A stretch of 64,000 bases of DNA from Microcoleus sp. bin38.metabat.b11b12b14.051. Its GTDB lineage: Bacteria > Cyanobacteriota > Cyanobacteriia > Cyanobacteriales > Microcoleaceae. The stretch lies in assembly GCF_013299165.1 (NCBI RefSeq), contig NZ_JAAFKD010000006.1:124001-188000 (forward strand), read 5' to 3'. Positions within the stretch are counted from its first letter, which is position 1, and every line of letters begins with the position of its first letter. This document shows, piece after piece, positions 19,977 through 27,796 of the stretch. The notes beneath the pieces are model-generated. The model had not been told where the DNA came from. It saw nothing but the letters and a program-made list of their open reading frames with translations, and made no database searches. The translations under genes were made by a program, and so were the position numbers.

Positions 19977-20057
19977 TTACCAATGACCAATGACCAATTA
20001 CCAATGACCAATGACCAATTACCAATGACCAATTACCAATGACCAATTACCAATTAC
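19977..20057. repeat. Short tandem repeats (CCAATGA/CCAATTA)n
   Basis: Alternating CCAATGA and CCAATTA heptamers run up to about 12 bp before the Ycf51 start codon. Nothing else is visible between 19854 and 20068. Confidence 0.9.
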
Positions 20058-20068
20058 TAAATTGACAA

Positions 20069-20587
20069 ATGAACGTAAATTCTAACCTTTTAATGTACGC
20101 CCAATGGGCGGGAATTCTAACAGCAGCTTTGTTTGTTTTAACAATCATAGCATTTATCTTGAAATGGGGTTTTCGCTTCCGATTAGTAGGAGTGACCAGC
20201 TTTATGGGCGTCATTGCTGCGAGTATATTCGGTCTCGGTTTGGGACTGTTTTCGCGCACAGAAATTCCCGGTGCAGTTCGCTATTCTTTAGTTTACGATA
20301 CCGGCGGCGCCCAAACAGTAGTTACCGTGCCACCTTCGATTACTGAGTCGGAGTTAGAAGCCACGATGCGACAAGTGGCTGCGGATTTGTACTCCCCAGG
20401 GCGTTCTGGAAGCGGAAGAGACTACATGACAATCAGGGTTCGGACGGTGGTACATCCGGAACCGGGTCTATCGCAGCCGCTGTTTTTGGGCGAGGTGAGG
20501 CGATCGCTGGCAACTAGGTATGATGACAAAATGGCGATCGACATCTTCCCCGAAAAAGTCGCAACCCTGAAAAAATACCAAGCCTAA
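20069..20587 (+). CDS. ycf51: Ycf51 family protein
   Basis: A 172-aa protein of a family found in cyanobacteria and some algal plastids, function unknown. Two membrane helices lie at about 10-32 and 40-62. A soluble domain follows with the conserved IPGAVRYSLVYDTGG and VPPSITESELEATMRQVAADLYSPGR segments. Start and length match the family. The heptamer repeats upstream leave almost no room for a conventional leader. Confidence 0.9.
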   Translation: MNVNSNLLMYAQWAGILTAALFVLTIIAFILKWGFRFRLVGVTSFMGVIAASIFGLGLGLFSRTEIPGAVRYSLVYDTGGAQTVVTVPPSITESELEATMRQVAADLYSPGRSGSGRDYMTIRVRTVVHPEPGLSQPLFLGEVRRSLATRYDDKMAIDIFPEKVATLKKYQA

Positions 20588-20637
20588 AAACAAAGGTTCG
20601 TAGTAAGGAATTTATTCCTCTCTACCTAGTTAAGGTA

Positions 20638-20699
20638 GTAGGGTGCGTCGCCATTGACAAGCCATAAACTTGACAGACAATCTCATAGCGACGCACCAG
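20638..20699. repeat. Inverted repeat with GGTGCGTCGC ends
   Basis: GGGTGCGTCGC and GCGACGCACC face each other about 40 bp apart, between Ycf51 and the ATPase gene. It resembles a small MITE-like element. No gene is inside. Confidence 0.5.
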
Positions 20700-20774
20700 A
20701 CTCAATATCGAGTCGAGGCATAATAAAATGATTGCAACTATACTTATTAAAAAAACAAAAACACCGAAAAAATT

Positions 20775-22112
20775 ATGACTCAAAATACAGAACAACTACT
20801 AAAAAAGCTCTACAACGCCTTTAACCCATATTCTCCTTTACCAGCAGGCGACCCCCAATATGTTGACTGTGGGGAAGTGCGGGGAGATGACAATATTACC
20901 AAAGACTTGGGACGCAACATTCAACGTTCCGAACAAAATACTTGTCAGTTGTATGCAGGACATCGCGGCGCCGGAAAATCTACTGAATTGCTGCGGCTGG
21001 AAAAACATTTACAAGACAAAGGTTATTTTGTAGTTTATTTCGCGGCTGACGAACAAGATATCAATCCAGAAGATACTGAATATACAGATATTTTGCTGGC
21101 TTGCACCAGACATTTATTAGAAACTATTAAAGATACTGATTCAAAACCTTTGCGCGATTGGATGAAAGACCGTTGGAACGATTTAAAAGATTTAGCGCTG
21201 ACAAAAGTATCTTTTGAAACATTGAGTTTGGAAATGCAAATTGCTCAGTTTGCCAAGCTGACAGCAAATGTGAGAAACGAACCGAGTTTGCGCCAAAAAA
21301 TCCGAGAAAAAGTTAATCCCTACACGCAAACACTGATTGAGGCGCTGAATGAGTTTATTGGTGCTGCTAAAAAAAAGTTGCCGGCCCAATATTTGCAACT
21401 GGTAGTAATTGCCGATAATTTAGATAAGATTGTACCGTTTTCTAAGGACGGAGGAGAACGCAGCAATCTCGACGAAATTTTTTTAGATCGTAGCGAACAA
21501 CTCAAAGCTTTAGATTGTCACGTCGTTTACACTGTGCCCATCGCGATGGTGCATTCCAATCGAGCGAGCGATTTAAGAAACAATTATAATAATATTCCGC
21601 AAGTGCTGCCAATGATTATGGTATGCAATCCCAGCGGTGAAATTTACCTGCCCGGACTTGCTAAAATGAAAGAGGTGATTGAGAAGCGGGTAAAAAAAGT
21701 AGCTCCGAATTTATGTTTAGAAACAAAGTTATTTGATACCACAGAAGCCCTAGAAAATCTGTGTTTGATGAGCGGGGGTCACGTCAGGAATTTGCTGTCG
21801 ATTTTGCAAGGAGCGATAAATCAGATAGATGAGTTGCCAATTACTGCAAAAGCGGTGCAAAGGTCGATTACAAAAGAACGTAATGTTTATTGCAGTGTTC
21901 CTGGAAAAGATGACTGGTCAATTTTAGCTAAAGTATCTGTCGATCGGGAGATACTTAATGACGAACAGCACCGCAATTTGCTGTTCAGCCGCTGTATTTT
22001 GGAATATCGATACTATAATGATGAAGGAGAAATGCAGGTTTGGTATGACGTTCACCCGCTGATTAAAGGTATTAAGCAATTTAAGGATGCTGTCGCACTA
22101 CTTGAGTCATGA
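20775..22112 (+). CDS. P-loop ATPase, first gene of an ATPase/TPR pair
   Basis: A 445-aa AAA/STAND-like ATPase. The N-terminal helix LLKKLYNAFNPYSPL precedes the Walker A motif GHRGAGKST (62-70). Walker B is LQLVVIADNLDKI (209-218), with a sensor-like segment ALDCHVVYTVP after it. The C-terminal part (about 300-445) is helical and winged-helix-like. No membrane segment is seen. The stop overlaps the start of the next gene (ATGA at 22109), so the two products are probably made and used together. The specific function is unknown. Such ATPase plus repeat-protein pairs occur in bacterial conflict or regulatory modules, but that role is an inference. Confidence 0.8.
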   Translation: MTQNTEQLLKKLYNAFNPYSPLPAGDPQYVDCGEVRGDDNITKDLGRNIQRSEQNTCQLYAGHRGAGKSTELLRLEKHLQDKGYFVVYFAADEQDINPEDTEYTDILLACTRHLLETIKDTDSKPLRDWMKDRWNDLKDLALTKVSFETLSLEMQIAQFAKLTANVRNEPSLRQKIREKVNPYTQTLIEALNEFIGAAKKKLPAQYLQLVVIADNLDKIVPFSKDGGERSNLDEIFLDRSEQLKALDCHVVYTVPIAMVHSNRASDLRNNYNNIPQVLPMIMVCNPSGEIYLPGLAKMKEVIEKRVKKVAPNLCLETKLFDTTEALENLCLMSGGHVRNLLSILQGAINQIDELPITAKAVQRSITKERNVYCSVPGKDDWSILAKVSVDREILNDEQHRNLLFSRCILEYRYYNDEGEMQVWYDVHPLIKGIKQFKDAVALLES

Positions 22113-23587
22113 AACCAAAAGCGATCGATTGGGACGAAGATTTGCCACCAGCAGAACCAGAGGAAGAATATCAAGCTCTGGTGCGCTCTCTCAAGCGGAC
22201 AGATGGTTTTCGGTTGCTGTTTGTTGAGTGTTCGCCGGCGGAGGGGGAACGCTTGATTTCGCGAGTTAAAACTGATATTCCACAGCCAAGAATTGAGGTT
22301 TTGCCGTTGGATAAGGCGGTTTATAATTTTTACGATCTAATTGAAGAGTTGCCAAATCGCGATCGAATCAATATCCTGTTTGTCAAGGGTTTAGAATATT
22401 CGCTTTACGAGTACGAACAAGAAAAAAAGGCACTTGGATGGGAAAGTAAGGATATTTATTCTTACAGTTGGCGGGGAGTGCCGCCTGTTTTAATTAATTT
22501 AAACCAGCAGCGAGAACGATTTCGAGATAATTTTAAGATTTGCTTTGTGTTTGTAGTGCCTAAGTTTGTTGTGAATTATTTTATTCAGCGCGCACCAGAT
22601 TTTTTTGATTGGCGATCGAGTTTGTTTAAGTTTTCGATGGATGGAGACAGCCTGCAAGCAGAATCAATCAAAGCTTGTTCGGAAAGATGGAAGAAAGAAG
22701 ATTATGTGTCTCTGACTCCCGAAGAACGCAAACGGGAATTGGTGAGAATTCAAACTTTAATTGATGAAGACAGGCAAACACCTGAACAAAAAGCTGAATT
22801 GTTTTATGAACAAGCTTTATTGTATGACTTTGCTGAACAATCTGCAAAGGCGATAGCCTCCTACGACAAAGCCTTAGAATTCAAACCAGATTACCACGAA
22901 GCCTGGTACGGCCGGGGCATTGCACTGGGTAATTTAGGCAGATTGGAAGAAGAGATCGCCTCCTTCGACAAAGCCTTAGAATTCAAACCAGATTTACACG
23001 ATGCCTGGAACAATCGGGGCTATGCACTGTATAATTTAGGCAGATTGGAAGAAGCGATCGCCTCCTTCGACAAAGCCTTAGAATTCAAACCAGATTTACA
23101 CGAAGCCTGGAACAATCGGGGCGGTGCACTGGTTAATTTAGGCAGGTTGGAAGAAGCGATCGCCTCCTACGACAAAGCCTTAGAATTCAAACCAAATTTA
23201 CACGAAGTCTGGCTCAATCGGGGCAATGCACTGGGTAATTTAGGCAGATTGGAAGAAGCGATCGCCTCCTACGACAAAGCCTTAGAATTCAAAACAGATG
23301 ACCACGAAGCCTGGATCAATCGGGGCAATGCACTGGGTAAATTAGGCAGATGGGAAGAAGCGATCGCCTCCTACGATAAAGTCTTAGAATTTAAACCAGA
23401 TGACCCGGACGCATTTTATAATAAAGCTTGCTGCTATGCGTTAAGCGGTCAAGTTGACTCATCTATTCAAAACTTGCAGCGGGCGATCGCCCTAAATCCT
23501 CACAAATACCGAGAAGTGGCAAAAACTGACTCGGATTTTGACAAAGTGCGATCGCACCCTGAGTTTCAAGCGTTAATTCAAGGATAG
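22109..23587 (+). CDS. Degenerate NTPase-like domain fused to TPR repeats
   Basis: A 492-aa protein. Residues 1-195 look like a P-loop fold without a P-loop: the first strand is FRLLFVECSPAEGERL with no GKT/S, a Walker B-like strand is INILFVKGLEYSL, and a sensor-like strand is FKICFVFVVPKF followed by APDFFDWRSSLF. Residues about 235-470 are six or more TPRs. Four or five of them are nearly identical 34-residue units (NLGRLEEAIASYDKALEFKP) with almost identical 102-bp DNA repeats, which suggests recent expansion. It overlaps the ATPase gene by 4 bp and probably acts with it as scaffold or effector. The end (DFDKVRSHPEFQALIQ) recurs in a pseudogene fragment at 24.4 kb. Confidence 0.8.
   Translation: MKPKAIDWDEDLPPAEPEEEYQALVRSLKRTDGFRLLFVECSPAEGERLISRVKTDIPQPRIEVLPLDKAVYNFYDLIEELPNRDRINILFVKGLEYSLYEYEQEKKALGWESKDIYSYSWRGVPPVLINLNQQRERFRDNFKICFVFVVPKFVVNYFIQRAPDFFDWRSSLFKFSMDGDSLQAESIKACSERWKKEDYVSLTPEERKRELVRIQTLIDEDRQTPEQKAELFYEQALLYDFAEQSAKAIASYDKALEFKPDYHEAWYGRGIALGNLGRLEEEIASFDKALEFKPDLHDAWNNRGYALYNLGRLEEAIASFDKALEFKPDLHEAWNNRGGALVNLGRLEEAIASYDKALEFKPNLHEVWLNRGNALGNLGRLEEAIASYDKALEFKTDDHEAWINRGNALGKLGRWEEAIASYDKVLEFKPDDPDAFYNKACCYALSGQVDSSIQNLQRAIALNPHKYREVAKTDSDFDKVRSHPEFQALIQG
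22858..23400 (+). repeat. 102-bp tandem repeats encoding TPRs
   Basis: Five consecutive units of about 102 bp, each with GCGATCGCCTCCT(T/A)CGACAAAGC and TTTAGGCAGATTGGAAGAAG. The few differences between units point to recent duplication or gene conversion. Confidence 0.85.
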
Positions 23588-23663
23588 TTCGATCGCACCT
23601 AACGCCGAATTAGGGCGATCGAACTTCTGTTAGTAGATCGATCGGCAATCAGGCTGCACTAGG

Positions 23664-23996
23664 TTAAACTTCTTCATCGATGTTAGATAAAATGTCTTCC
23701 AAATCCCGAGCACCATGCAAAACCCGAAGAATTTCGACCCGATCGTCCTGAATTTGGTAAAAGATTAGATAATCCTGAAAATCTTTAATTCGCCACTGAC
23801 GAATTTCCCCCATGCCAGAAGATACCAATTGCACGATCTTCCCCATTCCCGGTATCGTCGCTAATTGGGCAAAAGTAGCTTCAGCTAACTCTAGAAATCG
23901 CTGGGCAGTACGAGCATTTCCATTTACCAGAATATAATTTGCTTGTTGCCTGATATCTTGAGTAGCACGATTTTTGACAATTAACTGATAACTCAT
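23664..23996 (-). CDS. RelE/ParE family toxin
   Basis: A 110-aa protein with the RelE/ParE fold pattern: N-terminal strand YQLIVKNRATQDI, two helices (ILVNGNARTAQRFLELAEATFAQLATIPGMG), and C-terminal strands RQWRIKDFQDYLIFYQI and VEILRVLHGARDLEDIL. Members act as mRNA endonucleases (RelE) or gyrase poisons (ParE). The FxDYLIFYxI and RVLHGARD features are closer to ParE-like proteins. Its ATG overlaps the antitoxin stop (ATGA). The pair lies between the TPR gene and a duplicated remnant of that gene's 3' end. Confidence 0.88.
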   Translation of the reverse strand: MSYQLIVKNRATQDIRQQANYILVNGNARTAQRFLELAEATFAQLATIPGMGKIVQLVSSGMGEIRQWRIKDFQDYLIFYQIQDDRVEILRVLHGARDLEDILSNIDEEV

Positions 23997-24247
23997 GTCT
24001 GTTGCGGCGAATCGTCACCGAAAACCGATGCGCGCAACTTCTGCCAGTATGCAGCAGTCACGGGTTCTCCCTCTGAGTCTAAACCCTCTTGCAACAAATT
24101 TTCTAACTTGGCTTGTGCCTGTTTTCGCTGGCGATCTTGCTGCACCAAATCTAGGAAATACTCTACCGCATTGGTGTAAGCCCCTGCCTGAATTTGATCT
24201 TCAATATAGGTTTGCAGATCTTCTGGTATGGCAAGAATAACGTTCAT
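23993..24247 (-). CDS. ParD/CopG-like antitoxin
   Basis: An 84-aa product from the ATG at 24247 (MNVILAIPEDLQTYI). It has an N-terminal ribbon-helix-helix-like segment (AIPEDLQTYIEDQIQAGAYTNAVEYFLDLVQQD), in which GAYTNAVEYF resembles the ParD DNA-binding region, and an acidic C-terminal toxin-neutralising tail. It is the first gene of the toxin-antitoxin operon and overlaps the toxin gene. An upstream extension of 30 residues is open but lacks the family pattern, so the shorter start is preferred. Autoregulation by the pair is expected from the family. Confidence 0.82.
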   Translation of the reverse strand: MNVILAIPEDLQTYIEDQIQAGAYTNAVEYFLDLVQQDRQRKQAQAKLENLLQEGLDSEGEPVTAAYWQKLRASVFGDDSPQQT

Positions 24248-24410
24248 CGTCACCACAGATTTAGGATATCTATCATTGTAGCAAATGGCTCTAGGTACGG
24301 ATATCAGCCTAAAATTTATTGCATAAATTGTCACCATCAGGCTTCTGACCTGCTGAGGAACACAACCGCTGCTACCGAATACGGTATAATTTCGTCATAA
24401 CATAACACCA

Positions 24411-24584
24411 TTTTATGATAAATATGCACTGCACGCTCGACTCGATTTATCGATTCAAAACTTGCAGCGCGCGATCGCCCTAAATCCTCACAAATACCGA
24501 GAAATGGCAAAAACAGACTCGGATTTTGACAAAGTGCGATCGCACCCTCAGTTTCAAGCATTGATTCAAGCACAAAAAGACTGA
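24411..24584 (+). pseudogene. Remnant of the TPR gene 3' end
   Basis: A 57-codon open segment beginning FYDKYALHARL and ending in SIQNLQRAIALNP, AKTDSDFDKVRSHP and a stop. From about 24450 it is nearly identical, at DNA level too, to the last 120 bp of the gene at 22109-23587, while the preceding part is diverged and has lost three codons. It has no start signal or upstream domains. It marks an old duplication, or an insertion that split a gene copy. The toxin-antitoxin pair lies between the two tails. Confidence 0.85.
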
Positions 24585-24858
24585 ACATTTACATACTTGT
24601 GCTGCGGAGTTTGACATCCCAGCCCGATCGCCCTTTCCCCTATTGTCTGCGTGAGTCCTAAAAAAAGTATTAATATATACCTAAAATCTCAATACTTACG
24701 TATATAGCACAATCTAGACTTGAAAAAAATCCAAAATTCCTGTAAGATATCAAAAAATAACAATTAACAAGCTATAGCTCGGGGTCAAAAGCCAGCGACA
24801 TCTTAATATAAAAGAAGAAACGACAGACAATTTTACATAATTTAAGAGGTGAAAACCC

Positions 24859-26061
24859 TTGCAAAAATTAGCTAGCAGAGAAAAGCCTCTCGACTCTGGG
24901 GAAAAATCCATTCCAGTCAACGCCCAAAACGCTCAAACGCTGTACGATCGCGGTAACGCCCTAGAAGCAATGGGACGCTTGTCAGCAGCACTCGAATCTT
25001 GGTCAAAGGCGATCGAACTCGAACCGAAATTTCACGAAGCTTGGTACAACAAAGGCGTAGCCCTCAGAAAATTGGGACAGCTACCAGAAGCAATCTCGGC
25101 GTACAACAAATCATTAAAAATTCAACCCAACAATCCAGAAGCGTGGTATAATCGCGCGAACGTTCTGCGAAAGCTCAACAGACTATCAGAAGCGATCGCC
25201 TCCTACGAACAGGCGATCGAACTTAAGCCAAACTATCACGAAGCTTGGACGAACCGCGGTAACACCCTCGTCAAATTAGAAAAATTCTCAGAAGCCCTCG
25301 AATCCTACGACAAAGCGATCGCCATCAAAGCAGACTGCTCAGAAGCTTGGTACAACAAAGCATTCGCCCTGAAAAACTCGGGTCAAAATGCAGCGGCGAT
25401 CGCCTCCTACGACAAAGCGATCGAACTAAAACCAGATTTGCATCAAGCCTGGTACAACCGCGGCTTAGCCCTAGCCGATGAAAAACTCTACCCCGAAGCC
25501 GTTGCTTGCTACGACAAAACCCTGCAACTGCGGCCGAATTCGCCCGAAGTGTGGAACAAACGCGGCACGGCGATCGCCCAAATGGGAAAATTTAAAGACG
25601 CGATCGCCTGCTGGGACAAAGCCATCGCACTCAAGCCAGACGACAGCGAAACCTGGTACAACCGCGGCCTGGCCTTAGCCAACTTAAAACGTTTTGCAGA
25701 AGCAGTCGGCTCTTGGGACAAAACCCTAGAGTTGCAGCCCAACAATATCGAAGCCTGCTACAACCGCGCCGTCGCCCTCAGAAAAATTGAACGATTTACT
25801 GAAGCGATATCTTCCTACGATAAAATCATCGCACTCACACCCGACGATCCAAATATTTACTATCAAAAAGCCTGCATCTACGCCCTAGAAAAATCAGCAG
25901 GCGATCGCAAAAATAGCCCGGAAGCTGTAGCAACGAGCACCCGCAATGCGATCGAAAACTTATCAAAGGCGATCGAACTAAATCCGGAAAAATACCGTAA
26001 ACTGTGCCAGAATGACTCTAAATTGCTTACAATACGGGAAGAAGTGCGGTTTTTAGCTTGA
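24859..26061 (+). CDS. TPR-repeat protein
   Basis: A 400-aa protein made almost entirely of about ten 34-residue TPRs (pattern AWYNKGVALRKLGQLPEAISAYNKSLKIQPNN-like) from residue 27 to the end, with no signal peptide or enzymatic domain. It begins with TTG at 24859, preceded at a good distance by AAGAGGTGA. No ATG competes. TPR arrays bind other proteins, and the partner is unknown. The C-terminus (AIENLSKAIELNPEKYRKLCQNDSKL) resembles the end of the TPR gene at 22.1 kb, so the two are related. Confidence 0.88.
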   Translation: MQKLASREKPLDSGEKSIPVNAQNAQTLYDRGNALEAMGRLSAALESWSKAIELEPKFHEAWYNKGVALRKLGQLPEAISAYNKSLKIQPNNPEAWYNRANVLRKLNRLSEAIASYEQAIELKPNYHEAWTNRGNTLVKLEKFSEALESYDKAIAIKADCSEAWYNKAFALKNSGQNAAAIASYDKAIELKPDLHQAWYNRGLALADEKLYPEAVACYDKTLQLRPNSPEVWNKRGTAIAQMGKFKDAIACWDKAIALKPDDSETWYNRGLALANLKRFAEAVGSWDKTLELQPNNIEACYNRAVALRKIERFTEAISSYDKIIALTPDDPNIYYQKACIYALEKSAGDRKNSPEAVATSTRNAIENLSKAIELNPEKYRKLCQNDSKLLTIREEVRFLA

Positions 26062-26140
26062 TTTCAGGGTAGCAATGATTGATGGATACAGATGCCGCAC
26101 CGCAACCTTTGTAGGCAAAACAGCACCACAAACCCCAATC

Positions 26141-27664
26141 ATGCAAACCCTAGACAAAACTCAAGCAAAATTCGCTCAACTCGCAGCATATCTCAGCGAA
26201 GTTACGGACATTGAATCAGCCTCCTCACTGCTACATTGGGATCAGGCGACTTATATGCCTGCCAAAGGTGCAACTGCTAGAGGCCGCCAGTTGGCCACTC
26301 TCAAACAAATATCCCACGAAAAATTTACTGACCCCAAAATTGGCGAACTCCTAGAAGACTTGCGTTTCTACGAACAAACCCTCCCCTACGATTCCACCGC
26401 AGCCAGCCTGATCCGCATCGCCCGCAGAGATTACGATCGCGCCGCCAGAGTCCCCGCCACCTTCATGTCAGCACTCTGCCGCCACCAAGCCGACTGCTAC
26501 GAAGTTTGGGCCACCGCCAAAGCAGCCAACAACTTCGCAGCAGTCGAACCGTATCTCGAAAAAACCTTAGAATTAAGCAGGCAGTACGCCGACTTTTTCC
26601 CCGGATACGAACACATTGCCGATCCTTTGATCGATCGCAGCGACTACGGCATGAAAGTATCCCTGCTGCGCCCGCTGTTCGCCCAACTGCGTCAAGAATT
26701 AGTGCCCATAGTCGAAGCCATCACCTCACAACCTCCCGCCGACGACTCCAGTTTGCACCAAAAATTCTCAGAATCCCAACAACTAGAATTCACCCGCACA
26801 GTCGTAAAACTGATGGGCTATGACTTCCAGCGCGGACGCCAAGACACCACCCTGCACCCGTTCATGACCAACTTCTCCATAGACGACGTGCGAATCACCA
26901 CCCGCGTCTACGAAGATCACCTCGATCAAGCACTCTTCAGCAGCATCCACGAAGCCGGACACGCCCTCTACGAACTCGGCAATTCCCCGGAATTTGAAGG
27001 AACGCTACTCGCAGGTGGCATTTCCTCCGGCGTGCACGAAAGCCAGTCGCGACTTTGGGAAAATTTAGTCGGGCGCAGCCGCGGTTTTTGGCAGTATTTT
27101 TACCCGCAACTGCAAAGCCTGTTTCCGCAGCAGTTGGGTGCAGTATCCCCAGACGCATTTTACCGCGCCATTAACAAAGTCTCGCGCAGTCTCGTCCGCA
27201 CCGACGCCGACGAAGTAACCTACAACCTCCACGTCGCCATCCGCTTTGACCTAGAATTGGCAATGGTAGAAGGCAAACTAGCAGTGCGAGACCTCCCCGA
27301 AGCCTGGAACGATCGCTATAAAACAGACCTCGGTGTTGTCCCCGCCACCGACAGCGACGGCGCCATGCAAGACGTTCACTGGTACGTCGGGACGATCGGC
27401 GGAATGTTCCAAGGTTACACCCTCGGCAACTTGATGAGCGCTCAATTCTACGAAACCGCCGTTAAAACTAATCCCGAAATTCCCACACAAATAGAACAGG
27501 GAAACTTTACCGTACTCCACCATTGGCTCAAAGAAAACATCTACCAGCACGGCCGCAAATACACCGCCGTCGAATTGATCGATCGTGTCACAGGCTCACC
27601 TTTAACTATCGATCCGTTTGTCCGTTACATTCGTCACAAATACGGGGAATTTTATGTCATTTGA
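26141..27664 (+). CDS. Carboxypeptidase M32 (Taq-type metallopeptidase)
   Basis: A zinc carboxypeptidase of family M32, about 507 aa from the ATG at 26141 (MQTLDKTQAKFAQLAAYLSEV). It shows the family signatures LLHWDQATYMPAKGA, HPFMTNFSIDDVRITTRV, the zinc site HEAGHALYELG (HExxH), ESQSRLWENLVGRS and RTDADEVTYNLH. An in-frame ATG at 26075 would add 22 residues unlike homologues, so the downstream start is preferred, although neither has a strong Shine-Dalgarno sequence. Expected to be a cytoplasmic peptidase trimming C-terminal residues. Confidence 0.95.
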   Translation: MQTLDKTQAKFAQLAAYLSEVTDIESASSLLHWDQATYMPAKGATARGRQLATLKQISHEKFTDPKIGELLEDLRFYEQTLPYDSTAASLIRIARRDYDRAARVPATFMSALCRHQADCYEVWATAKAANNFAAVEPYLEKTLELSRQYADFFPGYEHIADPLIDRSDYGMKVSLLRPLFAQLRQELVPIVEAITSQPPADDSSLHQKFSESQQLEFTRTVVKLMGYDFQRGRQDTTLHPFMTNFSIDDVRITTRVYEDHLDQALFSSIHEAGHALYELGNSPEFEGTLLAGGISSGVHESQSRLWENLVGRSRGFWQYFYPQLQSLFPQQLGAVSPDAFYRAINKVSRSLVRTDADEVTYNLHVAIRFDLELAMVEGKLAVRDLPEAWNDRYKTDLGVVPATDSDGAMQDVHWYVGTIGGMFQGYTLGNLMSAQFYETAVKTNPEIPTQIEQGNFTVLHHWLKENIYQHGRKYTAVELIDRVTGSPLTIDPFVRYIRHKYGEFYVI

Positions 27665-27723
27665 GGGATAGCAATTTCACATTGCAGACTTTAAGATGAG
27701 ATAAAAAAAAGTAGGCGCCTAAA

Positions 27724-27758
27724 AAAAAGGGAGATACTAATACTGTATCGCCCTTTTT
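27724..27758. terminator. Hairpin with A/T tails (bidirectional terminator-like)
   Basis: AAAAAGGGAGATAC pairs with GTATCGCCCTTTTT (one mismatch) around a 7-nt loop and ends in a T-run. It is 60 bp after the carboxypeptidase stop and 40 bp before susA. It fits an intrinsic terminator for the former, and readthrough would place it in the susA leader. Confidence 0.7.
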
Positions 27759-27796
27759 CACAGCAAAAATCAAAAATCTCAAATAAGGGAGTATCT

